Below, piece by piece: positions 14,869-21,102 of a DNA stretch of 28,700 bases. Source of the DNA: a virus; IMG/VR virus record IMGVR_UViG_3300044949_000415, positions 1 through 28,700 of that record; one strand, written 5' to 3'. A program made the position numbers and the translations under genes. The stretch's first letter is position 1. Every line of letters starts with the position of its first letter. The notes beneath the pieces were generated by a model, which saw only the letters and a program-made list of their open reading frames with translations, was not told the origin of the DNA and made no database searches.

Positions 14869-15101
14869 TCAGCTTTGGCAAGCTCGGTTGGCAGCGTCGA
14901 CTAGAGCAAGCTATCCGTCAGTGGTGGTTTGAGCTGACGTTACCGGCCAAGCTGGATCAAGTTGAAGCGGAGTGGCACGCAGCGCAACCTGCGGAGCCAG
15001 AGCCGGTGATCACTCATCACGCGGTTGACGATAACCTGCAGACAGGCGAAAGCCGCAAACTTGGCGGCGCGATGGAGATCAAGTCACCATGGTCAAACTG
15101 A
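14862..15101 (+). CDS. -1 frame extension of the 46-residue membrane protein
   Basis: An open frame from the slippery site to TGA 15099-15101 that lacks any ATG, GTG or TTG in its first part; only a CTG at 14865 or ATC at 14868 could start it independently. It reads as protein: LISFGKLGWQRRLEQAIRQ then WWFELTLPAKLDQVEAEWHA, a tryptophan-rich amphipathic helical section, then a Pro/Glu linker (PAEPEP) and an acidic tail. It overlaps the endolysin start by 13 bases, a typical coupled junction. By frameshifting, the product would be 124 residues: the membrane segment plus a soluble tail. If real, the gene makes a short and a long form, which could work as effector and regulator of lysis. Confidence 0.55.
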   Translation, partial: ALISFGKLGWQRRLEQAIRQWWFELTLPAKLDQVEAEWHAAQPAEPEPVITHHAVDDNLQTGESRKLGGAMEIKSPWSN

Positions 15102-16147
15102 CCGACCTATTCAAGTACTACAAACACGGCACGCCACATCAAATGGCAGCCGTGTCTGAATTGGAAGCTGAGCTATTAAAGGTTGCGCCTGAAGTCTTTA
15201 ATAGGGATCAGCCGTGGTACAAGACCTGGCAGGCTGGCGGCAAGTTGCATAATTATGAGCCAGCCATAAAACTCATTAAAGAGTTCGAGGGCGTGCACCT
15301 CAGTGCATACCCGGACCCATTGCACGGATGGGACGTTGCAACCATTGGCTATGGAACCACGCGGTATCCAGACGGCCGCAAGGTGCAACGCGGTGACAAG
15401 ATCACCGTGATTGATGCCGATCAGTTGCTGGCGCTTGAGGTTGAGCGCATTGCCGCAAAACTGCGCAACAGCGTGCCGTTTTGGAATGAGATGACGGGCA
15501 ACAAGCAATGCGCGTTGATCTCCTTCGCTTACAACCTTGGCGCCGGCTTCTACGGCAGCACTGGTTTTGAGACCATCAGCAAATGCCTTGTCGGCAAGGA
15601 CTGGCAGGCAGTGCCAGCAGCAATGGAGCTATACCGCAACCCAGGCAGTGCTGTAGAGGCAGGTTTGCTGCGTCGTCGCCGCGCAGAAGGCAGACTATGG
15701 GCTGGTGAGCAGCAGCAGGATCCATCCAAGCTGTCACCCAATAGCGCATTTACAGCTCGCATTACGCCGCACGTGCAGCTTGGTGAGTTTGCGCTATTTC
15801 AAGAAGCACGGCGCTTTGACCATCAATACCAGCTCGACACGGCAGCAGAGCTAGCGGCATTCCTTGAGCGTGCACGTGTCAAGTTTGGCGGCAAGCCTGT
15901 GGTCATCACCAGCGGCTATCGCCCGCGTGCCATCAATGCAGCGGTAGGTGGCTCCAGTGGCAGTGAGCACCTATATGACGCACCCAACGTTGGTGCGGTT
16001 GATTTCTACATCCGTGAAGTCAACATCAACCACGTGCAAGAGTGGTGTGATCAGAACTGGCCGCACTCGCTCGGCTACGGCGCACCTAAAGGATTTGTGC
16101 ATTTAGGAATGCGTCGTGGCAAGCCAAAGGTACGATGGGATTATTGA
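15089..16147 (+). CDS. Two-domain endolysin: GH24 lysozyme plus M15 peptidase
   Basis: 352 residues. After a leader of about 58 residues, a T4-lysozyme-type (GH24) domain spans about 59-205 with the E-D-T triad: Glu67 in EFEG, Asp76 in AYPDP and Thr85 in ATIGYGTT, and the later AYNLGAG...GLLRRR motif. A linker leads to a C-terminal zinc peptidase of the M15 type (about 225-352): SGYRPRAINAAVGGSSGSEH, with ligand candidates His294, Asp305 (GAVDF) and His338 (GFVHLG). The enzyme would cut both the glycan strand and the peptide stem. No signal peptide, so export depends on a holin; the small membrane genes upstream are candidates. GGAG at 15073-15076 lies upstream of ATG 15089. Confidence 0.92.
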   Translation: MVKLTDLFKYYKHGTPHQMAAVSELEAELLKVAPEVFNRDQPWYKTWQAGGKLHNYEPAIKLIKEFEGVHLSAYPDPLHGWDVATIGYGTTRYPDGRKVQRGDKITVIDADQLLALEVERIAAKLRNSVPFWNEMTGNKQCALISFAYNLGAGFYGSTGFETISKCLVGKDWQAVPAAMELYRNPGSAVEAGLLRRRRAEGRLWAGEQQQDPSKLSPNSAFTARITPHVQLGEFALFQEARRFDHQYQLDTAAELAAFLERARVKFGGKPVVITSGYRPRAINAAVGGSSGSEHLYDAPNVGAVDFYIREVNINHVQEWCDQNWPHSLGYGAPKGFVHLGMRRGKPKVRWDY

Positions 16148-16156
16148 AGCCACTGC

Positions 16157-16474
16157 GTGGATCACTGCATTGATGGCGCAAACCTCATCCCAAAACGCAG
16201 TGCAAAACATAGATTCAGGCAGCAAATCTTTGAGGCATGGCAGCATCAATGTGCCTACTGCGGAGATGCAGCTGACACGTTAGATCACGTCAAGCCGCGC
16301 CATAAAGGTGGTGCTACTGTAACGACTAATCTTGTGCCAGCTTGTAGGCCATGCAATCGAAAGAAGGGCAGCGAAGAATGGCAACAGTGGTTCAATCAGC
16401 AGGATTCTTATCTGCTAGATCGTGAGCTTGCTGTGCTGCACTGGATTCAAGCATCTGATGATAGAACACCCTAG
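16157..16474 (+). CDS. HNH endonuclease
   Basis: 105 residues starting at GTG 16157, 9 bases after the endolysin stop. It has a compact zinc-supported HNH fold: Cys32-x2-Cys35 (CAYCG), the catalytic Asp43-His44 (TLDHVKPRHKGG), Asn58 (NLVPAC) and Cys63-x2-Cys66 (CRPCN). The flanking helices are basic. Small HNH proteins of this kind act as nicking or cutting enzymes; in phages they serve in DNA packaging or behave as free-standing homing genes. Its location at the very end of the late block, next to the convergent early operon, suits an inserted homing-type gene as well as a packaging helper. No terminase is in the window. Confidence 0.88.
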   Translation: MDHCIDGANLIPKRSAKHRFRQQIFEAWQHQCAYCGDAADTLDHVKPRHKGGATVTTNLVPACRPCNRKKGSEEWQQWFNQQDSYLLDRELAVLHWIQASDDRTP

Positions 16475-16497
16475 CCTGCCATTCTTGCTGGTGATCT

Positions 16498-17424
16498 TTA
16501 CACATTCCCGCTAGGCAGACCCTCCAAACGTTCCCGACTTTCTGTATTGTTGGCGCCAAGTGGGGTGCCTGCCAGCGGGTTGCCTATCAGCATACGAAGG
16601 CGGCTGATGCCACGCCTTTGTATTTCGCACATGCGCGCACGTGATAGGCCCATGCGCTTTTCTAGGTCATTCCATGGCACTGGATTGCGACTGTTGCGTG
16701 CATAGATGATTTCACGTGTGCGATCATCTAAATGTTCATCGCAATAGTCGCGCACCGTTTCAAGCTGCCAATCGTATTCAACGTCGTACTGTCTTTGATC
16801 GGCAATGATGTCAAGAATATTAGATGATTCATCTTGCGCAGGTTTATCAAGGCTTGTGACCCGATACGACTGTTGCAATGTGTCAGATATCACCTTAGGG
16901 GTCACATCAAGCACTGCGGCAAGCTCCGCCATGGTTGCTGTGCGTCCGTGCTCTTGCGCAAATGCCTGCGCTGTCTTGTTGAGCTTGATCAGCATTTCAT
17001 GCACGCCAAGCGGCAGCCTGATGATTGGGTCGTATTGAATCAATGCACGCCCGATGGATTGGCGAATCCACCAGTAGGCGTAGGTGCTGAACTTGTAGCC
17101 GCGGGTGTAGTCAAACAGCTCAACAGCGCGCGCAAGACCGATGTTGCCCTCCTGGATCAGATCCAGCATGTCAAGCGTTTGCGTGTTGCGCCTGCTGTAC
17201 TTGCGTGCAACATGCACTACAAGCTGCAGGTTGGATTGCATGAACTTTTGCCGCGCGCGCTCACCGCTGCGTAGTTCACGGCGTTCTTGTGTCGTTAAAG
17301 GTCTTTCAAGATCCTTTAATTCTCTCCACTTTGAAACTCGGCGGCCAAGTTGTATCTCTTGTTGCGGTGTGAGTAATGGATACCGCGCGATACTGTTTAA
17401 GTAGTCGCCAATAGCGTCAGACAT
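16498..17424 (-). CDS. Sigma-70 family factor (group 2, cyanobacterial type)
   Basis: 308 residues from ATG 17424, preferred over an upstream start because conserved region 1.2 (IGDYLNSIARYPLLTPQQE) begins just after it. Region 2 spans about 58-131 with NLQLVVHVARKYSRR, LDLIQEGNIGLARAVELFD and TYAYWWIRQSIGRAL (-10 recognition and melting). Region 3 is about 135-210 (IIRLPLGVHEMLIKLN, SLDKPAQDE). Region 4 is about 222-282, with the -35 helix GLSRARMCEIQRRGISRLR. It lacks the long region 1.1 of primary factors. It is the last gene of the minus-strand early operon and faces the late genes end to end. A phage-borne full sigma would redirect host RNA polymerase, plausibly to late promoters. Confidence 0.93.
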   Translation of the reverse strand: MSDAIGDYLNSIARYPLLTPQQEIQLGRRVSKWRELKDLERPLTTQERRELRSGERARQKFMQSNLQLVVHVARKYSRRNTQTLDMLDLIQEGNIGLARAVELFDYTRGYKFSTYAYWWIRQSIGRALIQYDPIIRLPLGVHEMLIKLNKTAQAFAQEHGRTATMAELAAVLDVTPKVISDTLQQSYRVTSLDKPAQDESSNILDIIADQRQYDVEYDWQLETVRDYCDEHLDDRTREIIYARNSRNPVPWNDLEKRMGLSRARMCEIQRRGISRLRMLIGNPLAGTPLGANNTESRERLEGLPSGNV

Positions 17425-17446
17425 GGAGAATCCGTTAGTACATACA

Positions 17447-17683
17447 ATGGAAGCACAATTCCACGGTGCTGCCAATGCTGCGCAGCTACGTGCGTTACAT
17501 GCTGCAGCAGATTGGGGCGGACTGCTGGAATATGCGCTGCTGCTAGCCGAGCAAGAAGCAAGCCAGCGGTCTCAAATCCACTGGCTTGCGCAAGAAGCGT
17601 CGGCAGCGTTGCGGACTGGTCTAGAGCAGTGGCACCTAGATGCCGCTGAGGAACTGCTTCGAGGCCGTCGTCGTGATGTCTGA
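17447..17683 (+). CDS. Small helical protein, antiparallel between sigma and dcd genes
   Basis: A 78-residue reading on the opposite strand to its neighbours: ATG 17447 (an in-frame ATG at 17423 would add 8 residues). It starts 22 bases from the divergent sigma start and overlaps the dCTP deaminase 3' end by 48 bases. The sequence is protein-like and helical (AADWGGLLEYALLLAEQEAS, HWLAQEASAALRTGLEQWHL, DAAEELLRGRRRD). The opposite-strand reading in this gap is low-complexity and less convincing. No family recognised. If real, its promoter would lie in the sigma gene and could influence it. Confidence 0.5.
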   Translation: MEAQFHGAANAAQLRALHAAADWGGLLEYALLLAEQEASQRSQIHWLAQEASAALRTGLEQWHLDAAEELLRGRRRDV

Positions 17684-18166
17684 GTTGTAATGGCCTGTGA
17701 CGCTGTAGCTGGTCACCGGCTGCTGGCTCATGCGGAAGAACACCATCTGCCCGATCTTTAAGCCAGGCCAAAGCGGCAGCGGCAGGATCTGGCGTGAGTT
17801 CTTCAGCTCCAAGGTGAGCACGCTGCCATGCCAGCCGGGATCGGCGTAACCGGCGTGCAGATTTTCGTAGCCTTCCCGTGCGCGGCTTGACTTGAGGAAA
17901 AACAGTCCGGCGATGTTCTCCGGCATGTTGAACACTTCAATCGTCTGCGCAAGGATGAACTGCCCAGGCTTCAGCTCGTAAGGATTCTCCGCTGTGCGTC
18001 CTGCAATGCTGAGCGGCCGCATGTTCAGGTTTTCGGCAGACTCGATCATGATCGTGTCACCAAGCCGTAGGTCAAGGCTGGCGGGATTGATCAATGCCTC
18101 GTCGCAGTTTGGCACCATGCCGTCGGTGCACAGCGCTTTGATCTCGTAGTCGCAGAGGATTGTCAT
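17636..18166 (-). CDS. dcd: dCTP deaminase
   Basis: 176 residues of the trimeric dUTPase/dCTP-deaminase fold: INPASLDLRLGD (25-37), the FLKSSRAREG motif (90-99), AGYADPGWHG (105-114) and LTLELKN with the catalytic Glu120, then GLKIGQMVFFRM. The Ser-Ser-Arg triplet and Glu fit deamination of dCTP to dUTP, which feeds dTTP synthesis. Within this operon it would raise the supply of thymidine precursors for phage DNA. A phage of a GC-rich host may gain by retuning the pools. A bifunctional (deaminase plus dUTPase) variant cannot be excluded by eye. Confidence 0.9.
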   Translation of the reverse strand: MTILCDYEIKALCTDGMVPNCDEALINPASLDLRLGDTIMIESAENLNMRPLSIAGRTAENPYELKPGQFILAQTIEVFNMPENIAGLFFLKSSRAREGYENLHAGYADPGWHGSVLTLELKNSRQILPLPLWPGLKIGQMVFFRMSQQPVTSYSVTGHYNSDITTTASKQFLSGI

Positions 18167-18190
18167 TGGTTGAATGGGTAGTTGGTCTGA

Positions 18191-18514
18191 TTATTCGGGC
18201 AGCGCCTCCAGTGCGCGGCGGATAGTGTCGGCAGCTCCTTCCTTGAGGTAGCCCCTGTCGAAACTGATGTGCAGCTCGTCAAGCGCTTCTTGTTTACTCG
18301 GCGGCTTGGGGCGTCTGGCGGCGCGGAGTTCGTCGTGCGCCCAATAGGTCTGCTTGCTTTTGACCCACTCACAGCACGCCTCCAGCTCAGCGTCTGCGCC
18401 CCATTGGGCGACTTCTAGAAGGATGGCAGACACATCGGCGCCCATGGTCTCGATATGTGCTTGCCACGCGTCCATTTGCCACTGCGGCGGGACAATGGGG
18501 TGCTCAGTTGTCAT
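18191..18514 (-). CDS. Small conserved phage protein with ELEACCEW motif (copy 1)
   Basis: 107 residues from ATG 18514, which overlaps the upstream gene by 11 bases; a longer reading to 18610 would overlap that gene almost entirely. Layout: an N-terminal IVPPQWQMDAW segment, helix, the signature ELEACCEWVKS (about 48-60), a conserved RAARRPKPPSKQEALDEL stretch, and the ending DTIRRALEALPE. The same layout recurs in the protein at 18760-19119, so the two are paralogues. Soluble; the vicinal Cys-Cys could bind metal or be structural. Function unknown; the style is frequent in picocyanobacterial phages. Confidence 0.7.
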   Translation of the reverse strand: MTTEHPIVPPQWQMDAWQAHIETMGADVSAILLEVAQWGADAELEACCEWVKSKQTYWAHDELRAARRPKPPSKQEALDELHISFDRGYLKEGAADTIRRALEALPE

Positions 18515-18710
18515 CAGTTTTCTCCAGGTTGGAAGCGGTTTGTTCAGCCCATGCCAGCAGGTCGCGAACACGCACCATTTGGCTACCTTCTTCTGGCCCT
18601 TCAGCAACACGCCAATGGCAATCGGCAGTGTCTTTGATTGCGTTGTAGATGACAGCGCGGATGAGTTGAGCAGAGGTTGCGTGGAATTCTTGAAGTTTGG
18701 AATTAGTCAT
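18504..18710 (-). CDS. Small protein of unknown function
   Basis: 68 residues, between the two ELEACCEW paralogues and overlapping copy 1 by 11 bases. The sequence is helical with mixed charge (SAQLIRAVIYNAIKDTADCH, VRVRDLLAWAEQTASNLEK) and has no membrane segment or catalytic motif that I recognise. A purine-rich AAAGCAG stretch precedes its ATG. It is part of the minus-strand early operon. Confidence 0.6.
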   Translation of the reverse strand: MTNSKLQEFHATSAQLIRAVIYNAIKDTADCHWRVAEGPEEGSQMVRVRDLLAWAEQTASNLEKTDDN

Positions 18711-18759
18711 CGAGCTGCTTTAGTGTGTGGCAAATTGTTAAACCTCGTGGTGATGTTGA

Positions 18760-19119
18760 CTAATCGGGCAGGGATTCAAGAGCACGGCGGATGATGTCCG
18801 TGTCGTCAGATCGGGGGGAAAACCCCTCGGATTCACAAGCATCGTTAATGTTTTTAAGGCATTCCAACGCCTGCTCCTTCAAACTTGGCGGCTTGGGGCG
18901 GCGTGCTTCGCTAAGTGCATTGATGTAGCTGAAGGGCGTCTCTTCCGCCATCCACTCACAGCACGCCTCCAGCTCCTGGTCTGCGCCGGCGCGAAAAGCC
19001 TCTTGGATTAGCCATACCTCGATTTCTCCTCTCTTGGCGCCATCAACAGCGTGCAAGATGGCTTTATCGCAGAGTTGCTGCACCAGCTCCGGCGGTGGGG
19101 TGATGGGATAGTCAGTCAT
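18760..19119 (-). CDS. Small conserved phage protein with ELEACCEW motif (copy 2)
   Basis: 119 residues. It shares with copy 1 (18191-18514) the N-terminal P.ITPPPELV-type opening, QELEACCEWMAEE, EARRPKPPSLKEQALECL and the ending DIIRRALESLPD. The distance between motif and ending is longer than in copy 1 (an insertion of about ten residues, DACESEGFSPRSDD). The start ATG 19119 overlaps the stop of the HTH gene upstream by 4 bases. Two divergent copies separated by one gene point to an old tandem duplication or separate acquisition. Function unknown. Confidence 0.7.
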   Translation of the reverse strand: MTDYPITPPPELVQQLCDKAILHAVDGAKRGEIEVWLIQEAFRAGADQELEACCEWMAEETPFSYINALSEARRPKPPSLKEQALECLKNINDACESEGFSPRSDDTDIIRRALESLPD

Positions 19120-19301
19120 TCAAGCCAGCTCCATGCAATGCGTTGGCAGATGCGCCATGCGTGTTTTTTGTCGATGCCGTAGCGTTCTGCTAGTTGTCTG
19201 TAGCTGTTGCCAGCAACATGCAACTGGCGCAGCTCGCGCACGTGATCTTCTGTAAGAAACGCGGCGTAGTTTGCCTCGCCGCGCTTAAACGGATCACTCA
19301 T
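19116..19301 (-). CDS. Small helix-turn-helix DNA-binding protein
   Basis: 61 residues, almost entirely one HTH unit: LTEDHVRELRQLHVAGNSYR then QLAERYGIDKKHAWRICQRI, which matches the pattern helix, turn (GNSYRQLAERYGI), recognition helix of the family found in HNH-associated and phage regulatory proteins. There is no effector domain. It overlaps the DUF3310 gene upstream by 8 bases. Could repress this operon or aid replication. Confidence 0.7.
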   Translation of the reverse strand: MSDPFKRGEANYAAFLTEDHVRELRQLHVAGNSYRQLAERYGIDKKHAWRICQRIAWSWLE

Positions 19302-19512
19302 CTACATGCAGCAGCAACCTGCGCATGTACCAATCAGCTTTGCCGTAATCCTGATCGGCATTGCCCTTGTGCTCAGCACGCCATAGGTATTTGATGACGT
19401 TGCCTTTGCAGTAAGCGCGAAAGCCATCATCGCCGAGTGCTGCCTTAATAGCTTGAATGCACTCAATGTCGCCGTGCTTGTAATGCGGCGGATGGTTGAC
19501 AAGATCACTCAT
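19294..19512 (-). CDS. DUF3310 protein
   Basis: 72 residues (or 73 from GTG at 19515). The reading VNHPPHYKHGDIECIQAIKA then GNVIKYLWRAEHKGNADQDYGKADWYM is the standard DUF3310 pattern (NHP.HY...G.E.I..I....., GN.IKY..R...K......KA.WY). This small domain is widespread in phages and is often close to replication or nucleotide genes, but no activity is established. The start is embedded in the 3' end of the preceding gene. Confidence 0.85.
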   Translation of the reverse strand: MSDLVNHPPHYKHGDIECIQAIKAALGDDGFRAYCKGNVIKYLWRAEHKGNADQDYGKADWYMRRLLLHVDE

Positions 19513-19660
19513 CACCCAATACCTCTGCCATATCGCGGCGAATCAGATCAGCAATGCGTTGCTGGTATAGCCCGGTGTAGGTGCAGCGTGTCCGGCCGCT
19601 TTGCTCGTACAACCACTGCAGGTAGTCATCACGGCGCTGCTCAGTTTTGTGGTTGATCAT
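19505..19660 (-). CDS. 51-residue protein of unknown function
   Basis: ATG 19660 to TGA 19505-19507. The reading MINHKTEQRRDDYLQWLYEQ, GRTRCTYTGLYQQRIADLIR ends in DMAEVLGDE, a basic-to-acidic helical protein. It is linked by short overlaps on both sides (8 bases with the DUF3310 start; 20 bases with the gene at 19641), which supports translation. No family recognised. Confidence 0.6.
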   Translation of the reverse strand: MINHKTEQRRDDYLQWLYEQSGRTRCTYTGLYQQRIADLIRRDMAEVLGDE

Positions 19661-19796
19661 CTTGCGTCAGCTCCAGGAGTTCGAGAATATGCGCGGCAAA
19701 TGCCACGTGTGTCATCACTGCATGGGTGCCGGGAGGGCGCCCGTAGGACGCCTCCCACCACTCCTTGAATGCAATGTCAAGTGTGGTTTGATTCAT
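19641..19796 (-). CDS. 51-residue protein of unknown function
   Basis: ATG 19796 overlaps the ssb stop (TGATG). It reads QTTLDIAFKEWWEASYGRPP then GTHAVMTHVAFAAHILELLE, ending DDQPQN. The WW..SYG.PPGTHA section looks like a small conserved protein of cyanophages, but I cannot name a family. AAGGAG in its own coding sequence is 15 bases after the start, so no extra start is indicated. A single short helix bundle is likely. Confidence 0.6.
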   Translation of the reverse strand: MNQTTLDIAFKEWWEASYGRPPGTHAVMTHVAFAAHILELLELTQDDQPQN

Positions 19797-20146
19797 CAGA
19801 ACACAGGCTCCTCGCTAGTGGTTGCTGCGCCGCGTGGCATGAATTCAAAGCGCTGGATGCTGAGCACATGCTTGCTGCGCTTAGCGCCGGTTTCCTTGTC
19901 GTTCCACTCTTGCCGGCGTACGGCACCGGTTACAAGGATGCTGTCGCCTTTTTTGAGCTTATCAACGATCAGCTCAGCAGACTTACCCCAGATCTCGCAG
20001 TCGATTGCGTTATTAATCCAGTTGCCATCTTTGTCTTTACCCTCCTGGATACCACCAGCGAAGTTGGCAACCATGGTGCCGGATTCAAAAGCGCGCAGTT
20101 GCGGGTCGGTGATGATGCGAACGATGCCGGTTGCGTAAAGGCTCAT
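19796..20146 (-). CDS. ssb: Single-stranded DNA-binding protein
   Basis: 116 residues with an OB-fold: ATGIVRIITDPQLRAFESG (about 5-23), ANFAGGIQEG, the core IDCEIWGKSAELIVDKLKKG (48-67) followed by DSILVTGAVRRQEWNDKETG and HVLSIQRFEFM. It coats single-stranded DNA in replication and recombination. It ends EEPVF, a reduced form of the bacterial DDDIPF partner-binding tip. It sits beside the Bet/RecT and exonuclease genes, making a full annealing-recombination set, and starts 1 base after the HTH gene stop. Confidence 0.92.
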   Translation of the reverse strand: MSLYATGIVRIITDPQLRAFESGTMVANFAGGIQEGKDKDGNWINNAIDCEIWGKSAELIVDKLKKGDSILVTGAVRRQEWNDKETGAKRSKHVLSIQRFEFMPRGAATTSEEPVF

Positions 20147-20147
20147 G

Positions 20148-20357
20148 TCAGTTCAGTGGTGTAATGCCATTGGCTTCTTCAAAAGCCAAGACTTGTGCAA
20201 GGGGATAGCGGACACGTGGCGTGCCTGCTGGTAGGCCAATGCGTGGTGCAGTGACGTAAGCAGGACCAATACCACGCGCACGTTGGTTTTTAACGGCTGC
20301 TGGCTTCAAGCCCCAACGTGCTGCCAGCTCATCAGTAGTGAGGAATGGTTCAGTCAT
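20148..20357 (-). CDS. Small winged-helix/AlpA-like DNA-binding protein
   Basis: 69 residues. FLTTDELAARWGLKPAAVKN followed by QRARGIGPAYV and a beta-wing region ending RVRYPLAQVLAFEE is the layout of the HTH_17/MerR-like excisionase and AlpA family: HTH, wing, then the YPL..V..F helix. Such proteins act as excisionases, transcription activators or replication adaptors. Its ATG lies inside the 3' end of the bet gene (8-base overlap). An excisionase would imply a lysogenic phage, but the domain alone does not decide this. Confidence 0.75.
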   Translation of the reverse strand: MTEPFLTTDELAARWGLKPAAVKNQRARGIGPAYVTAPRIGLPAGTPRVRYPLAQVLAFEEANGITPLN

Positions 20358-21102
20358 CAGCGAAGGGATCCTCCGATGGCGTGTCGGATAGCACCGCTTC
20401 GCGCTCTACAGCAAGGCGCAGCAACTCATCGTTTTGCTCATCGCTGAGATCAGGCTTGCGCTTATCCATGCGCGCTACGACCTCCTGCAGCTTGTCCAGC
20501 GTGTCGGCCTTGGCAATCGCAGCCTTACCGGCTTGAAACAGCTTGGCGTCGCCTGCAGGTGCAGGTGCAGCGGTAACGGTCACCGGCTCCACCTCAGCCT
20601 GCTGCATCTCATCGGTGCTGTAGACACCGGACATGTCGGCAGGGAACGCCTTACGCAGTGCCAATGCCTCAGAGCATTTGGCGATCATTGCGGCACCCAT
20701 CTTGGACCACAAGCCTTGGCCGGCGTTGTAGTCAGCAAAGCGTGCGACGCCAACAAATGGATGCTGGCTGCCCTTGCGATGGATAATGGTCTTAGCGGCA
20801 GCAGGTGGCTTGCTGCCAAGCCATACGTCAGCCCATACGCCGTCTTCACCGCACCAGTAGGTTTCGCTGCCGTCAAGCTGACCGGTGCGCTCGGCAATAG
20901 CACGCAAGCCGTCGATGCCGGCTTGGATGGTCATCTTGCCGCCACGCTTGATGGCGTAGATCTGCTTGCTGAATGGGTCCAGCCCGGTGCGCTGGCAGGC
21001 GTAGGCAAACAGGCGCAACTCGTCATTGCTGCAACCAGGCGCAATGGTGGTCGAGATCAGCTGCGTTTGCTCTGGTGTCCAGAGCGTGATGCTAGAAGTC
21101 AT
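20350..21102 (-). CDS. bet: Bet/RecT-family single-strand annealing protein
   Basis: 250 residues. The N-terminus (DELRLFAYACQRTGLDPFSK, then QIYAIKRGGKMTIQAGIDGL, RAIAERTGQLDG) and centre (WSKMGAAMIAKCSEALALRKAFP, GVYSTDEM) are the signature of the lambda Bet/RecT annealing family. It pairs complementary single strands during recombination-dependent replication and repair. The C-terminal 60 residues (AAPAPAGDAKLFQAGKAAIA, KADTLDKLQEVVARMDKRK) form a linker and a small helical domain. It overlaps the exonuclease gene by 11 bases, so annealing protein and exonuclease are produced together. Confidence 0.93.
   Translation of the reverse strand: MTSSITLWTPEQTQLISTTIAPGCSNDELRLFAYACQRTGLDPFSKQIYAIKRGGKMTIQAGIDGLRAIAERTGQLDGSETYWCGEDGVWADVWLGSKPPAAAKTIIHRKGSQHPFVGVARFADYNAGQGLWSKMGAAMIAKCSEALALRKAFPADMSGVYSTDEMQQAEVEPVTVTAAPAPAGDAKLFQAGKAAIAKADTLDKLQEVVARMDKRKPDLSDEQNDELLRLAVEREAVLSDTPSEDPFADD

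Noticed and set aside
16475-16515. CCTAGC...GCTAGG pair at the convergent gene ends
   Set aside because: 6-bp arms separated by 33 bases, partly within the sigma coding region and without T-runs; too weak to call a bidirectional terminator.
17397-17771. 124-codon minus-strand frame bridging sigma and dcd genes
   Set aside because: Overlaps both the start of sigma and the end of dcd, with low-complexity His/Leu/Gln-rich content; the plus-strand frame at 17447 is a better candidate.
20148-20357. Reading the small HTH protein as proof of lysogeny (excisionase)
   Set aside because: The same fold serves as transcription activator or replication adaptor, and no integrase or attachment site is in the window.
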